NCBI GenBank assembly: GCA_030847615.1
Contig: JAUMIR010000003.1
Span: 289,472,265 to 289,536,264, forward strand
DNA: 64,000 nt
Direction: 5' to 3'
Source: Gambelia wislizenii
Taxonomy: Eukaryota > Chordata > Lepidosauria > Squamata > Crotaphytidae
Below the pieces are notes generated by a model, which was not told where the DNA came from, did not search any database, and worked only from the letters and a program-made list of their open reading frames with translations. Shown here piece by piece: positions 46,766 through 57,989 of the stretch; position 1 is the first letter of the stretch, and each line of letters starts with the position of its first letter. A program made the translations under genes and the position numbers.

Positions 46766-46822
46766 CAAACTAGAAAGAGAAAGAGAAAGAGAAAGAGAAA
46801 GAGAAAGAGAAAGAGAAAGAAG
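46766..46822. repeat. (AGAAAG)n simple repeat
   Basis: About nine hexamer units. The run of Lys-Arg codons in the frame over it is an artefact. Confidence 0.9.
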
Positions 46823-47147
46823 CAACAGCCCTCCATGGCAGAAGCTGGAGGGAGTTTACTGCTGCAAAATGCAAGCCAGCCAGTCGTGTGTCGGAGAGGG
46901 GTGAGTGTGTGTGTGTGTGAGAGAGAGGGGGGGGGAAGTGTGAGGATCCTCTCTTTCCCTCAGAAAGGGCTTCTTTCATTCTTCCCTTTCCTTCCTTTCA
47001 CATAGATCCTGTCCAGCCCATCTTTCCAGCTGCTTTTAACCTGTCTTGGTTTCTCTCCCCTCCCTCCCTTTCCCCCTTGGTCTTCTTCAGCTTCCTCCCC
47101 TTGCTGCCAACTGAGTTCAACCTGCAAAAGGAATTTGTGTGTGTTTG

Positions 47148-47365
47148 CCTATGTGCCTTCAAGTCATTTCTGTCTAAGGTGAACCTACCATGGGATTTTC
47201 TAGGCAAGGTTTGTTCAAAGGGGATGTGTCTTTGCCTTCCTTTGAGGCTGAGAGAGTGTGACTTGGCCAAGGTCACCCAGTGAGTATTCATGGCTGAGTA
47301 AGGATTCAAACCCTGGTCTCCACAGTCATAGTATAATGCTGAAACTTCTACAACTCTCTGGCTCT
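47148..47365 (-). mobile_element. tRNA-headed SINE with BovB-like tail
   Basis: Same family as at 45481 and 15882: 'atgtgccttcaagtcatttc', 'gaggctgagagagtgtgact' and 'ggctgagtaaggattcaaac' are all present. An internal deletion removes the middle of the tail. Confidence 0.7.
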
Positions 47366-47957
47366 TTTAACAAAAGAATATAAAGAATATAAATTAAAAT
47401 TTGGAGTAATATTACTGGGAACAATTGTTTTATTGTTGTCACTAAAACACACCAGTATCCCATTAGTGTTATGGGAGAGCCTTTGGGTAGAGCAGTGGTT
47501 CTTAACCTTTTCTTTACCAGGGACCCCCTTTAAATATCTTTTGTTGCCCCAAGACTTAACTCAAGATTTAAAACCCTAATAATAATAGCTAATAATAATA
47601 GCTAACAACAACAACAACAATACAATTACACTATCCATTAAACTTTCCCTCAGAGGCACTCTTGCTTCTTCCTGCAAGTTTGTGGCTGGAGTGGATTGAA
47701 TAGCAATGTGCAGGCCAAGCCAGCCAGCCTTTGCCTTAGTTCCTGTCACATGGCTACTCCACTACAGGGAGGAAGTGGGCCAAGCAGTCTTCAAGCCTTT
47801 GTGGACCCCCTGTGAGGACATTGCAGACCCCAAGTTAAGAACCACTAGGCAGAGAATGCTGGAAAAGGAACAATGCAACCAGACCTTGAAAAGGGTGCTG
47901 GCAGGAGGATTCTGGGAGGTGTAATCCAAGAGTAACTTTCCCAGGCTCTAAATGCAG

Positions 47958-48600
47958 CCTAGAATCATAGGGCTGGAAGGGACCCCAACAGTGATCCCAT
48001 CCGATCAGCTTGTGCCCTGCAGGAACACACAATCCAAGCATTCCTGACAGATGGCCATCCAACCTATGTTTAAAAAAACCCAAAGAAGGAGACTCCACCA
48101 CACTCTAAGGCAGTGTATTCCACTTCCGAACAGCTCTTACTGTCAGGAGGTTCTTCCTAATATTCAGGTGGAATCTCTTTTCCTGTAGTTTGTACCCATT
48201 GCTCCATGTCCTAGTCTCTGAAGCAGCAGAAAACAAGCCTGCTCTATCCTCAGTATGACACCCCTTCAAATATTTAAACATGGCTATCATGTCACCTCTC
48301 AACGTTCTCTTCTCTAGGCTAAGCATACCCAGCTCCCTAAGCCGCACCTCATAGGGTGTAATGGCTTTCAGACCTCCCACCATCCTTCTCAGTATCTTTC
48401 TTGAATTGTTGTGCCCAGAACTGGAAACAGTATTCCAGGTGAGGTCTGACCAAAGCAGAATGGAGTGTTACTATTACTTCCCTTGATCTAGACACTACTC
48501 CTATTAATGCAGCCTAGAATCGCATTGGAATTTTTTGCTGCTGCATTATAGTGCTAACTCATGTTCAGCTTGTAGTCCACTCTTTCTTTTCTTTGAGGAA
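47958..48600 (-). pseudogene. CR1 LINE 3' end
   Basis: The minus frame gives LRELGMLSLEKRTLRGDMIA and FHLNIRKNLLTVRAVRKWNT. The 5' edge lies near the 'tgttcagcttgtagtccact' block. The 3' UTR reads 'gaatcatagggctggaaggg' in reverse, with only one octamer. More diverged than the CR1 at 38.8 kb. Confidence 0.85.
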
Positions 48601-48699
48601 ATCTACACCATTATGTTAATTGCTAATAAACAAAAAATATTATGTTAGTGCCTATAATATAGTTTTAAAACTAAATTATTGGTGGTAAATTATGTAATA

Positions 48700-48936
48700 C
48701 ACTAGGCCCCTCTTATCCACTGGGATTGGTTCGGGGTGTGTGTGTGGATTCTGAAAACCATGAATAATAGTGAACACCACTGAAAATAATGGGACTTCTG
48801 GTTTAAAATACCATAGAGTTGCTTTGGAGGGCCTAGAAAATGGCAAGGGAGGACACATTTTCTAGGATGACTCTATGGTAGGTATGCTGTTCTGTGTCCC
48901 ATGGATAATGAATCCGTGAATATGGGGGTCCTACTG
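48700..48936. mobile_element. Mariner-like MITE, sister of 8240
   Basis: TA at both edges (48698-48699, 48937-48938). The end 'gaatatgggggtcctactg' and an interior nearly identical to 8240-8477, including 'aataatgggacttctggttt aaa' and 'ccatagagttgctttggagg'. Confidence 0.85.
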
Positions 48937-49051
48937 TAATTGGAACATCCTGTACTGTGAATAGGTTAGTTTACATTGACCTGAGATAAACATATGGGGC
49001 CCCCAAAATAAAGCATTGCAGGGCCCCCAAAAATTCCTTAAACTGACCCTG

Positions 49052-49535
49052 GTCAGAAGGAATGACTCCACCTGGTGCAGTCACCCCCTCTGACCTCATA
49101 ATGAGTGACTGTCTGCTGAGAAGGCCGACCCCCAGTGTATGGCCAATTGTTCTGAGGGTCAGAGGGAGCAACACCACCTGGTGCAAGACATCAGGCACCA
49201 CCATTTCCCTACTTCTCTGTGCCACCCCCACTGGCTCTGCCTTTCCATTACATAGTGTACTGGGAAAGCAGAGCTGCTGACAGCACATAGAAGGGGGGAA
49301 ATGGCAACACTTGTCAGAGAGTGCTTGTCCTGCCTCCCCACACCCTGAATCCAGTGTGGATCCTTCGCCCACACAACAGTTTTCTCCATAGTTTCCTGCA
49401 AATTCTAGAGAAAACTGCAAATCTTCCAAAACTGAGTTTTAGGGGGAGATAATAAAATTGTTGTTGTTGTTGTTGTTGTTGTTGTTACTTACCTGCCTCT
49501 CCCCATGGATCAAGTATACCCTGAGTCTGGTTCAG
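49052..49535. other. Gene-free stretch with (GTT)n
   Basis: The flank of the hAT-like element resembles its own left flank (46490-46620: 'ggtcagagggag', 'gcatatggctaatcattctg'), so the element sits inside another, imperfectly palindromic repeat. (GTT)n at 49457-49486. Confidence 0.45.
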
Positions 49536-49539
49536 ATAG

Positions 49540-50000
49540 AGCCATAAACCCTATACGGCTTGAGTCCAAGTTGTTTGAAAGATCATATCTCCATGTATGA
49601 GTCCAGTAGAGACTTAAGATCACCCAGAGAAGCCCTACTCTCTGTTCCACTACCTTCTCAGGCTCATTTGGTGGGAACAAAGAAGAGGACCTTCTTGGTA
49701 GCTGCTCCCAGACTTTGGAACTCCTTCCCCAGAGAGGTCAGGATGGCCCCATCCTTGCTCTCCTTCTAGCGACAGATAAAACAATTTTTATGCCATCAGT
49801 TTTTTATGAATTGACAAGAGCCGGATTTGTAAGGATGACCTGTGTAGTTTTAACATTGTGAATGGATCTTTTATACAGTTTTTAATGCATTTTAATGTTT
49901 TTATTGTTTAATGCTTTTAACCTATAGCCTGTTTAATTCTTTTTAAAATTTTATACTGTTAACTTCATATATGTGTCCATATAGATAAATTAGCAGATGT
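49540..50000 (+). pseudogene. L2-type LINE 3' end
   Basis: The forward translation holds SVPLPSQAHLVGTKKRTFLV and AAPRLWNSFPREVRMAPSLL, the L2 C-terminal AAPxLWNSLP block, to a stop at 49767. An L2-like AT-rich 3' UTR follows. 5'-truncated. Confidence 0.75.
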
Positions 50001-52139
50001 AGATTTTAGAAAAAATTGCTCTTCTCTTTTGACCATTATTTTGAGGGGGGTGGGGTGTCATTGGATAGGGGCCCAGTTAAGGCCACTTATCTCCAAACTC
50101 CATAGCTAACTTTATATGTCTACTAGTACTTGACTGAAGGAACAGCCTCTTCTTCTGACTGTGGTTCTAAGCAAGGGATTGTCCAGAATAACTTTTCTAG
50201 GCAATGCATGGTAACAAACACACCATAGATGTGGCAACCCTACCAGACTATACAAATTTAGTATGTCAGCTGGGCCTAGATGCAATATAGCAGAATTGGT
50301 GAAAGTGCAGAGTTCCAGTGGTTTTGGCATGCAATTCCAAGCATTTCTTACTATCGACCATTCTGACTACAGCTGATGGAAACAGCAGCTCAACAACATC
50401 TAAAAGGCCACCCTTTACCCACCTAAACTTTGCAGATCTTTTATGTCAAGTCCTGTCCCCAAATTTATTTATTACATTATTTTTGCTTCAGTGTTCCAGA
50501 CTTCAGAAAATTGTCTGCTCACTTTAGTAGAACAATATTCCCTGTCCCCATAATCGTGCAGACTTTAGAGCAAAAGGAAATATGAACTGGATGATGGCAT
50601 GACCTGTAGCATCTTGTTTATATGATCATCTCTCTTGCAAATTGCTGTTATGTCAGCATGAAAATGAAAGTAAGATTTCTATATTATGTCCTTGAGACAT
50701 GGATCAAGCAGCAGTACCAAAATAGAAAGCTCCTTTCAAGCATTCCAGTGATTCTGGAAACTTGAGAACTACTGAGGGATATTTTTTATTTATATATTTT
50801 AGTAATATGTTTTTGTTTGTTGCTTGAAAAAATTTTTGGCAGCCATATAAAAGGTTGCATTAGCACTGCACTTTAGGGGTTGAAGAATGCTTCACTCTGT
50901 GTTTGTATATTTCAGAAGAAATAGATGAAGGACCTAATGAATGCTTACAACTTTATATCAAATAACATGGCATAATGTCTTGAGTTGCAGATACTCTGTG
51001 ACTCTGACTGGTGAAAGAGGAGCTGGTAGTGCTGTATGAATCAGACCCTAGGGTTTCATTGTCCTGTTTCATGCATTGGGCCTCTGCCTCCTACAAAAGA
51101 GGCCACTCTTGCTATAATATCCAACCACCTTTATTATTATTGCTGTTGTACTGCATTATCTTTTTCCCCAAGTGGTGAAATGTTCCAGAGAGGAATGCTT
51201 ATCAGTATGGGTTTTTTGGGTGGGGAGATTATTGAGGACATATGTTGTTTCTGTAATAGCACTTAATTTATATACAGGCAGAATGGAGGTGATAATAAAA
51301 GGCTTAAATTACCCTCACAAACAGTAATCTGCTGCCCCCCCCATCTGATCCCTAGAGATGTCTTGCTTGACACCAAGATGCCTCCAATCCTTCTGCAGAC
51401 TTTTTTTTAGGGGGGAGGGGGATGGAGGTATACAGATATTTGGTTGCAATTCTGGTGGTTAGTACTAACTAGACTAGACCCACCAAATCAATTGATGAAT
51501 GTGTAGGTAAATCATAGTGACTGGATGGGCCCACTGTAGGCAAAACTAATAATAGGATTTAGGACTTTATCTTCTCCTCTTCATTGTCAGGAGATTACCT
51601 CCTCACACTGTTGGCTTTCATATTTCAAATTATTCTCTAGCATTGAGAATGAAAAGGTGTAAAGGGGTAGATCTAGCAGCAGCTTTGAGACTGATATATT
51701 TCAACATATGCTTTCAAGGACTCCAATTCACTCTATCAGGTGTATGAAGCCTCTGTGGACAGATGAGGGTCAAATGATGTGGATAAATGAGGGAAGGTGT
51801 ATATGAAATGTAATGGAAATGCAAGACATGCTGTTGTGGTGATGGGATGACAGGCATCACTTTAATGATGCCCATAAAGAGTGGTTAAAAGGAGAGAGGT
51901 GAGAGAAAGGTTTTGCATATAAGCAAATAGATAAGTAAGTAAATACATATCTAATGGAGAAAAGTCAGGGACATACAAACAGTAAGATGGTCCTTTTGTT
52001 ACTTATGTAGCTGTGATAGCAGCTCATGTTTTAGTATATGTAGCATGGAAAGAATTAATGCAACTTTGCCTTCCTCCCCTTCCAATAGGGAACTATTCTG
52101 TTTCTCTGTATTCTGTTCTTAGGGTGGCCACCTGTCCTG
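50001..52139. other. No gene recognised
   Basis: 51650-51745 carries a minus-strand element tail with a CTGAT...GAAAGC hairpin of the type discussed in the findings. Otherwise nothing was assigned. Confidence 0.4.
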
Positions 52140-52697
52140 AGTACAGGTTATCAAGTGTGTTGGTACACCCATTTCTTTTAGAGCAATCCAAAATTTTTCA
52201 TGATCTATGCAGTCAAAGGCTTTGCTGTAGTCTATAAAGCACATGCTGATTTTCTTCTGGAATTCCCTGGTGAGCTCCATTATTCAGTGTATGTTTGCTA
52301 TATGGTCCCTAGTGCTGCTACCTTTCCTGAACCTGGTTTGCTCCTCTGGAATCTCTTTCTCCATGTATGGTAGAAGTCTTTGTTGCAGAGTTTTAATCAT
52401 GACTTTGCTAGCATGGGAGATTCAGGTTCGGTTTAAGGCACCAGTGGTGTTAGCATCCGCAGGGGGACCCATCATTGTGGGGCTCCCCATAGTAACCCTC
52501 CTCCTGCAGAAACATTATTAGTAATAATCTGAATAGCCTGTACTGTGAATAGCTTAGGTTGAGTTAGGTTACATTGACCTGAGATAAACATATGGGCCCC
52601 CCAAAATAAAGCATTGCAGGGCCCCCCAAAATTCCTTAAACTGGTCCTGGGGAGATTATTGCAATGGTCCTGTAATTGTTGCAATCTTTTGCGCCTT
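52140..52697 (-). pseudogene. BovB/RTE-type RT, N-terminal part (inverted)
   Basis: The minus translation reads ASKVMIKTLQQRLLPYMEKE, then EEQTRFRKGSSTRDHIANI and RT motif A as CFIDYSKAFDCIDHEKFW, ending near 52140. Farther upstream on the same strand (52640-52697) comes the preceding segment, an NNYR-T-IA-type region in decayed form. A 227-bp hAT MITE (52423-52649) splits the two. One stop is seen in the legible part. It matches the RT of BovB-type RTE LINEs. Its continuation lies on the opposite strand from about 52700. Confidence 0.7.
52423..52649. mobile_element. hAT MITE with exact 8-bp target duplication
   Basis: Flanked by GGGAGATT at 52415-52422 and 52650-52657. Its ends are CAGGTTCGGTTTAAGG and, in reverse complement, CAGGACCAGTTTAAGG. 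The last 115 bp match the right end of the element at 46624-49051. Non-coding. Confidence 0.85.
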
Positions 52698-52703
52698 CTT
52701 TTT

Positions 52704-53612
52704 GGGGGTTGCATTCTATCACCCTACTTGTTCAACTTGTACACAGAAAATGTCATGCACAGAGCAGGTTTAGAAGCAGAGGAAGGAGGATTGAAAATCA
52801 GAGGAAGGAACATTAACAATCCAAGATATGCAGACAATACCAGAATGCTAGCTGAAAATAGCAGACTTGGAGCAACTACTAAAGAAAAATAAAGAAAGTC
52901 AAAGAAGAAAGTGCAAAAGCAGGCTTAATGCTGAACATTAAACCAAAATAATGACCATGGAAGATTTACATAAATTCAAAATAGATGATGATGAAATTGA
53001 AATAGTGAAAGATTTCCCATTTCTTCGATCAATCATAGAGCAGAGCAGAGACTGCAGCCATGAAATCAGAAAAGAGTAGGACTGGGTAGGGCAGCTATGA
53101 AAGAACTAGACAAGATCATAAATTGCAAAGATATAACACTGAGCACTAAAGTCAGAATTGATCAAGCCATAGTCACTCCCATCATCATGTATGGATGTGA
53201 GAGCTGGACAGTGAAGAACGCCAATAGAAGGAAAATCAACTCATTCAAATTGATGTAATGTTGGAGAAGAGTCTGAGGATACTGTGGACAACCAAAAATA
53301 CAAACAAATGAGTCTTAGAACATATCAAGACAGAGCTCTCACTAGAAGCTAAGATGATGAAATTGAAGCTGTCATACTTTAGTCATATCATGAGAAGAAA
53401 TGGCTCAATGGAAAAGTTGAGAATGCTACAAAAGGTGGAGGGGGGAAGAAAGAAAGGAAGGCTGCACACCAGATGGACAGACTCAATCAGAGAGACCGCG
53501 GGTCTGAATCTGCAAGACCTGATCGGAGTGGTGGAGGACAGGAGTCTTGGAGATGTCTCTTTCATGGGGTTACCATGAGTTGGGGTCAACTTGAGGGCAG
53601 TTCACCACAAAA
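52704..53612 (+). pseudogene. BovB/RTE-type RT, C-terminal part and 3' end
   Basis: The plus translation opens with GCILSPYLFNLYTENVMHRA (RT motif B region), continues GGLKIRGRNINNPRYADNTR, where the active-site box reads YADN instead of YADD, and after frame changes shows the conserved YGCESWTVKK-like block ('tatggatgtgagagctggacagtgaag', 53190-53216), LKLSYFSHIMRRNGSMEKLR and TRWTDSIRETAGLNLQDL. The 3' end 'gttaccatgagttggggtca' is the BovB-type tail borrowed by the SINEs of this window. Many frameshifts; dead. Confidence 0.8.
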
Positions 53613-56299
53613 AATGGCAAGAAGCCATTGTCTCTGTTCATTCATCTGCTAATGGGTTGGGTAAAAGTGGCTATATACCACTTCAGCTGTTTCTTTTTCC
53701 AATATTCCCTTAATGTTGTTGTTGTTGTTGTTCAAGACTTCTACTTGGAGGTCCAAGACCAGTTCATTTTAGGCCTGGGACACACTTTTTTTAAAACTAG
53801 GACATTAAAAATGGTGTCTCTTTGACCTAAAACTGCCCATAGGGCCTAAAAACATGGTGAAATGCATCTGGGAAAAATGACTTCTTAATGGGGGCTGCGT
53901 GGGAGGTGTGGCTTCCCAAGATCTCCTAAGTGGCTAACATGTCCCTCCTAGCTTTTCACAAATTACCCACATCTGCACTAGACAATGAAGAATTAAAACA
54001 CCTATGATGTTGTAAGATCCTATTAGAACTTATGATGTTGCCTGACCAAGAATGTGGTCAGGTCATCACCATCACCACCATCATCTATTAACAACAACAA
54101 AACTAGTCTACCATTCATATTAACTTTGCACTTATGACAAATACCTTTCAGGAATTACTCAGAAACTGATATTATAATAATCATTACAGGTAAGGTTTTG
54201 CATTTGAAAAGGTTCTAATTCCAGACTGATTGTGGCAATACTTGGAGTAAATACCTTGGTGTGATTAAAAATTCTTAGTTTTCCCTGCATTTTTCTAAAT
54301 AATAGAGCATTACAACTTCATTGAATTTTTCCAAATAATTAAGAGTGCCATTGTGCACATATCTACTTTGAAATTGATTTTGTTTTCAATTAAATTCACA
54401 TCCCTGCAAGTGTGGACAGGATTGTAGTCTGAATATCATGCATCTTAGAAAGAAAATTCAGAAAGTGCCTACCGTACTCCACTGTTACTTTACAAGAAAA
54501 CCTTCACGATGTGTTCTCAATTACATAAATTATGTAACTAAGATGTAATTATAGGTAAATGTATCAGCATTTTTGTCACACCTTCACCATTTGAAAAATA
54601 TAGCACTTACCAGTAGTGGATGTTATTCCAGGGCTTAGTATGCCACAAACCAAACTGTTACCTAATCTTTCTTTTTCAGTCATTATATTTCAAACTACAA
54701 ATTATATACCCGCTGGAAACATTTCCCCTTCTAGCTGATTTTGCATATGTTGTTTTGCAATCTGCAGTGATGCTTGTTCTAATATCCCCTTACAATTCAA
54801 TTATTCCTTTAAACCATTTCTCATTAGGCTTCTGGGAAGACATAAATATGTTGGCTAAATCTGTACTTGGGCTGATATGAAAGGCAGGGTGAATAAATGT
54901 CTATTTTTTTCTGTACTGTGAATGTATTAGTACAATAGGCTGTTCTGTTCAATTAAATCTATACACTTCCCTGGCTCTGACTGCTTGTAACTTTCATATA
55001 GGGGTGTGTTAACCTCTGCCTTCTAAAATAACATTTCTCCCCTGGAAAATGAGGGAGTTTTCCATAGATTCTGAGGTGGGAATGAATTTCACAGCAATCT
55101 GAGCTGTTGTTGGGTTACCTTAGTTTACACTTAGTAACCAAAGCTGCTTCCTCTTCTTTGTGTTCTAAAAAACAAACAAGCAAACAAGCAAACAAAAAAC
55201 GTCCTAGCTGCTCACAACATCTGAGAGGCTCTTTCCTCTGCCCCCCCATCACATTTTCTTCTTCTATAATGTCATTTTCATGGGAATTCTTATCCAGCCC
55301 CAAGGGTGATGTGTTGGTGTAAGGATACAGGAAGAGTCATAGCATGCACACACACAAACACAGTGAAAAAAGAGAAAAGAAAGTTACCCTTTTTTATAAG
55401 ATAAATCAACACCCCATCCATATCTGCACATTTTAGCACCCCCAATTTTCATGAGCATGTCCTTTTTATGCAATTTTATACCCTATGTGACTTGCCCTCA
55501 GAAATTGTCTCAGCGGTAATCATTTGCCTAGAATCCTGACAGATTACATTTAGGTTAGAAGCTGCAAATTTTTACAAACCAAGGTAAAACCTCAAGGAAT
55601 ATATCCTCAGATTCCACATTGGAGAGGACTGGACATATCTTTCCAAGCCTTCATTCAAGATGTTTTACAGCCTTGCAAGATGCAGCCTCCTTTCCTTTCT
55701 CCTCACTTTTTTCCATTAAGGTTTTTCTACATACAATAAAGATTCAAACAAAAGTACCATAATAAACAAAGAAAGAGAGAGAAAAGAAGTAACAGAAAAG
55801 AAAAAGGGAAATATATAGCTATAGAAGAAATAAGATGTATACAGGTTAAAGAAAGATATATATCAGTGACTTCCAACCTTCTTTTCAATAGCTATAGACA
55901 TAAAATGCCACTATAAGGTATGTTATATACCTCTGGTAACAACCCCATATTAATTTTCAAAACCAACAATTACTAAATAATTTCCTTTTTTCTTCAGGGT
56001 TTCCAGACAATAATGTCTCTAATGATTTTTCTCTAATCAAACCTGATAATTGTCCATTTCTGCTAATTAATTCAGTTGTAACAGCCATTCTTTCATCATA
56101 GGTGTGACTCAGGGCCTTTCATATCCCACCACTGTCACCACTTTTGTGATGCAGGGGCCTTTCACATCCCACCTACACATCACATCAAGGTGGCTGAGGG
56201 CAAACTTCCAAGCGCTAGACCCACTTTATCTCAGGGTTCAGCCTGGCTGCCTCTTTATTCTCTGTTCCTCCCACCTCATTTCCTATAGGTGCCCTTAGT
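53613..56299. other. No gene recognised
   Basis: (TTG)n at 53717-53732 and A-rich simple sequence at 55168-55200. AT-rich with no assignable family. Confidence 0.4.
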
Positions 56300-56331
56300 T
56301 CCTTTTTTCTGAACCAGGGAGAAGAAGGAGA

Positions 56332-56491
56332 GCAGCTTCTGGACAGCCATTTTGAGCGGAGGCTTTCCAGGCCAGTTTCCTGCCAGGGACAAGGAGTGCA
56401 GCTTCTGGACAGCCATTTTGAGTGGAGGCTTTCCAGGCCAGTTTCCTGCCAGGGACAAGGAGTGCAGCTTCTGGACAGCCATACTGAGTGG
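56332..56491 (+). repeat. Tandem 66-bp units at the CR1 5' end
   Basis: Unit starts at 56332, 56398 and 56464, each beginning GCAGCTTCTGGACAGCCAT. Two full units and a part, one or two differences between the first two. They lie just upstream of CR1 ORF1, in the place of a 5' UTR. Confidence 0.85.
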
Positions 56492-56660
56492 GTGAGTTTG
56501 AATTTTTTAAAAACTGTTGGGAGAGGCTGCTTGTTGCTGAGGCGCACGCTTAACGGCACACAAATTTCAGTGACCAAACAAAAATACAGCATACCTAAAA
56601 GCACAGCTTAGAGTTCTCAGCATTACCTAAGAGTTCTTAGATTACCTAAAAGTTCTCACC

Positions 56661-57624
56661 ATGGACACTGAGGGGACTGCTGCAGTCACCTGCAACTCAT
56701 GTGGGATGTTTCTCTTCTTGTGTACAAACGTGGGGAACTTCACATGCACCAAGTGCAAGTTGGTAGCTCTCTTGGAGGAGAAAGTCCAGGAGCTGGAGAC
56801 ACATGTAGATATACTTCAACAGATCCGTGAGAAAGAGGTTTTCCTGGACAGAACAGAACAAACAGTCTTGGACAGGGACCACACAGAGGAAGTGGCTGGG
56901 AAGGAGAGGCACTTCACAGACACAGGAGGTAGACAGCTGGAGGATGTCACACACAGAACAAGAAAATCCAGGGATTCTCCAGGGACAGAATTGATTCAAA
57001 GCCCTCTCCCTTATCAAGGACAATGAGGAAGAACAGCATGGACAGACTTCAGGGGCAGAGCAGGGGACCTTGAGAGTACCACCACAAGGAGCAGCAGCTG
57101 CTAAGCCTCAGGGGAGGTGTGTGGTGGTGGTGGGGACTCCTTGCTGCAGGGTACAGAAGCAGTGGTTTGTGGGCCTGACAAGATGTCTCGGGAGGTGTGT
57201 TGTCTCTCTGGGGCAAAGATCCATGATGTGATGGAGAGGCTGACAAGACTCGTCAAGCCTACAGATCATTACCCCTTCATTTTGGTCCATGTGGGAACCA
57301 ATGATACTGCAAGGCACAGCTTTCTGAAGATCAGAAGAGATTATGAGGCTCTGGGGGGGGGGGACTGAAAGAAATGGATGCACAGGTTGTCATCTTGTCT
57401 CTTCTGCCAGTTGAAGGGCATGGTCCAGGAAGGGAGAGAAAATAGCCGACATAAACAACTGGCTCCGTAGATAGTGTCACCGAGAACAATTTGGATTCTT
57501 GGATCATGGGCTGCGCTTCCATGAGGGGGGACTTCTGTCAAGAGATGGGGTGCATCTCATGACAGTTGGCAGAAACATTTTTGCCTACAGTCTCAAGAAT
57601 TTGATCAGGAGGGCTTTAAACTGA
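56661..57624 (+). pseudogene. CR1 ORF1 with zinc-finger and SGNH esterase domains
   Basis: ATG at 56661. Residues 12-35 have a Cys pattern (CNSCGMFLF...TCTKCKLVALL), then a heptad-like stretch (LEEKVQELETHVDILQQIRE), i.e. a nucleic-acid-binding and self-associating N-terminus. A TGA at 57024 interrupts; the same frame resumes with GGGGDSLLQGTEAVVCGPDK (catalytic Ser in GDS), LVHVGTNDTARHSF (GxND block) and then, after a frameshift in the G run at 57354-57363, KEMDAQVVILSLLPVEGHG and finally SRDGVHL (catalytic Asp-x-x-His). CR1 ORF1 proteins of vertebrates are known to carry such an esterase. Two stops and one frameshift make this copy defective. ORF2 follows after a few bases. Confidence 0.85.
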
Positions 57625-57629
57625 GTCAT

Positions 57630-57989
57630 ATGGGGGAGGGAGATAGTATTCTGGGAGGCAAAAGGGCTGGAGAAAATAGTCAAAATGTCATAGAGAGAAC
57701 AAGGCAAACAGAACAAGGACCCAACAGTGGGAGGCAAAAAAACTTGCACAGGCAGCAAGTAAAGGGAATACATGGTCTTAGATGTCTCTACACTAATGCA
57801 CAGAGCATGGGAAATAAGCAAGATGAACTTGAATTCCTAGCACTACAAAACAAAAATGATATAATAGGCATTACTGAAACCTGGTGGGATGAGTCTCATG
57901 ATTGGAATGTAGGAATAGAGGGGCATAACCCTTATAAGAGAAAAAGGCCAAACAGGAAAAGAGGAGGAATAGCATTATATGTCAGGGAT
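57630..57989 (+). pseudogene. CR1 ORF2 start: AP-like endonuclease N-terminus
   Basis: An open frame from about 57630. The endonuclease begins CLYTNAQSMGNKQDELEFLA (57780-), then NDIIGITETWWDESHDWNVG (with the catalytic-type E in TETWW), then RKRGGIALYVRD. It is cut at 57989 by the 3' terminus of an inverted CR1. The rest of the endonuclease and the RT are missing. The domain would nick target DNA for target-primed reverse transcription. Confidence 0.8.

Larger units (their letters stand above)
46624..49051. mobile_element. hAT-like element with nested insertions
   Basis: Ends CAGGGCTGGCTTAACC and, at the right, 'ccttaaactgaccctg' (reverse complement CAGGGTCAGTTTAAGG). They are flanked by GTCAGAGG (46616-46623) and GTCAGAAG (49052-49059), an 8-bp duplication with one mismatch, as expected for hAT elements. 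Both ends are homologous to those of the 227-bp MITE at 52423-52649. Inside lie an (AGAAAG)n tract, a SINE, a CR1 3' end and a mariner-like MITE. No transposase gene is recognisable; the unexplained interior is 46650-47145, 47366-47957 and 48600-48699. Confidence 0.6.

Noticed and set aside
46544..47005. 153-codon frame with a long Lys/Arg run
   Set aside because: The basic run is the (AGAAAG)n simple repeat. No other protein signal.
52140..53612. Two separate LINEs in opposite orientation
   Set aside because: The protein segments adjoin without overlap (motif A part, then motif B part), which fits one inverted insertion better; still listed for checking.
56215..56604. 129-codon minus frame with repeated SLAGNWPGKPP-like units
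   Set aside because: It is produced by the 66-bp tandem units, whose length is a multiple of three; it is antisense to the CR1 5' UTR.
57354..57363. Frameshifts at G runs (also 59117-59123) as programmed frameshifting
   Set aside because: Homopolymer length error or simple decay is the more economical explanation; no slippery site plus structure was seen.
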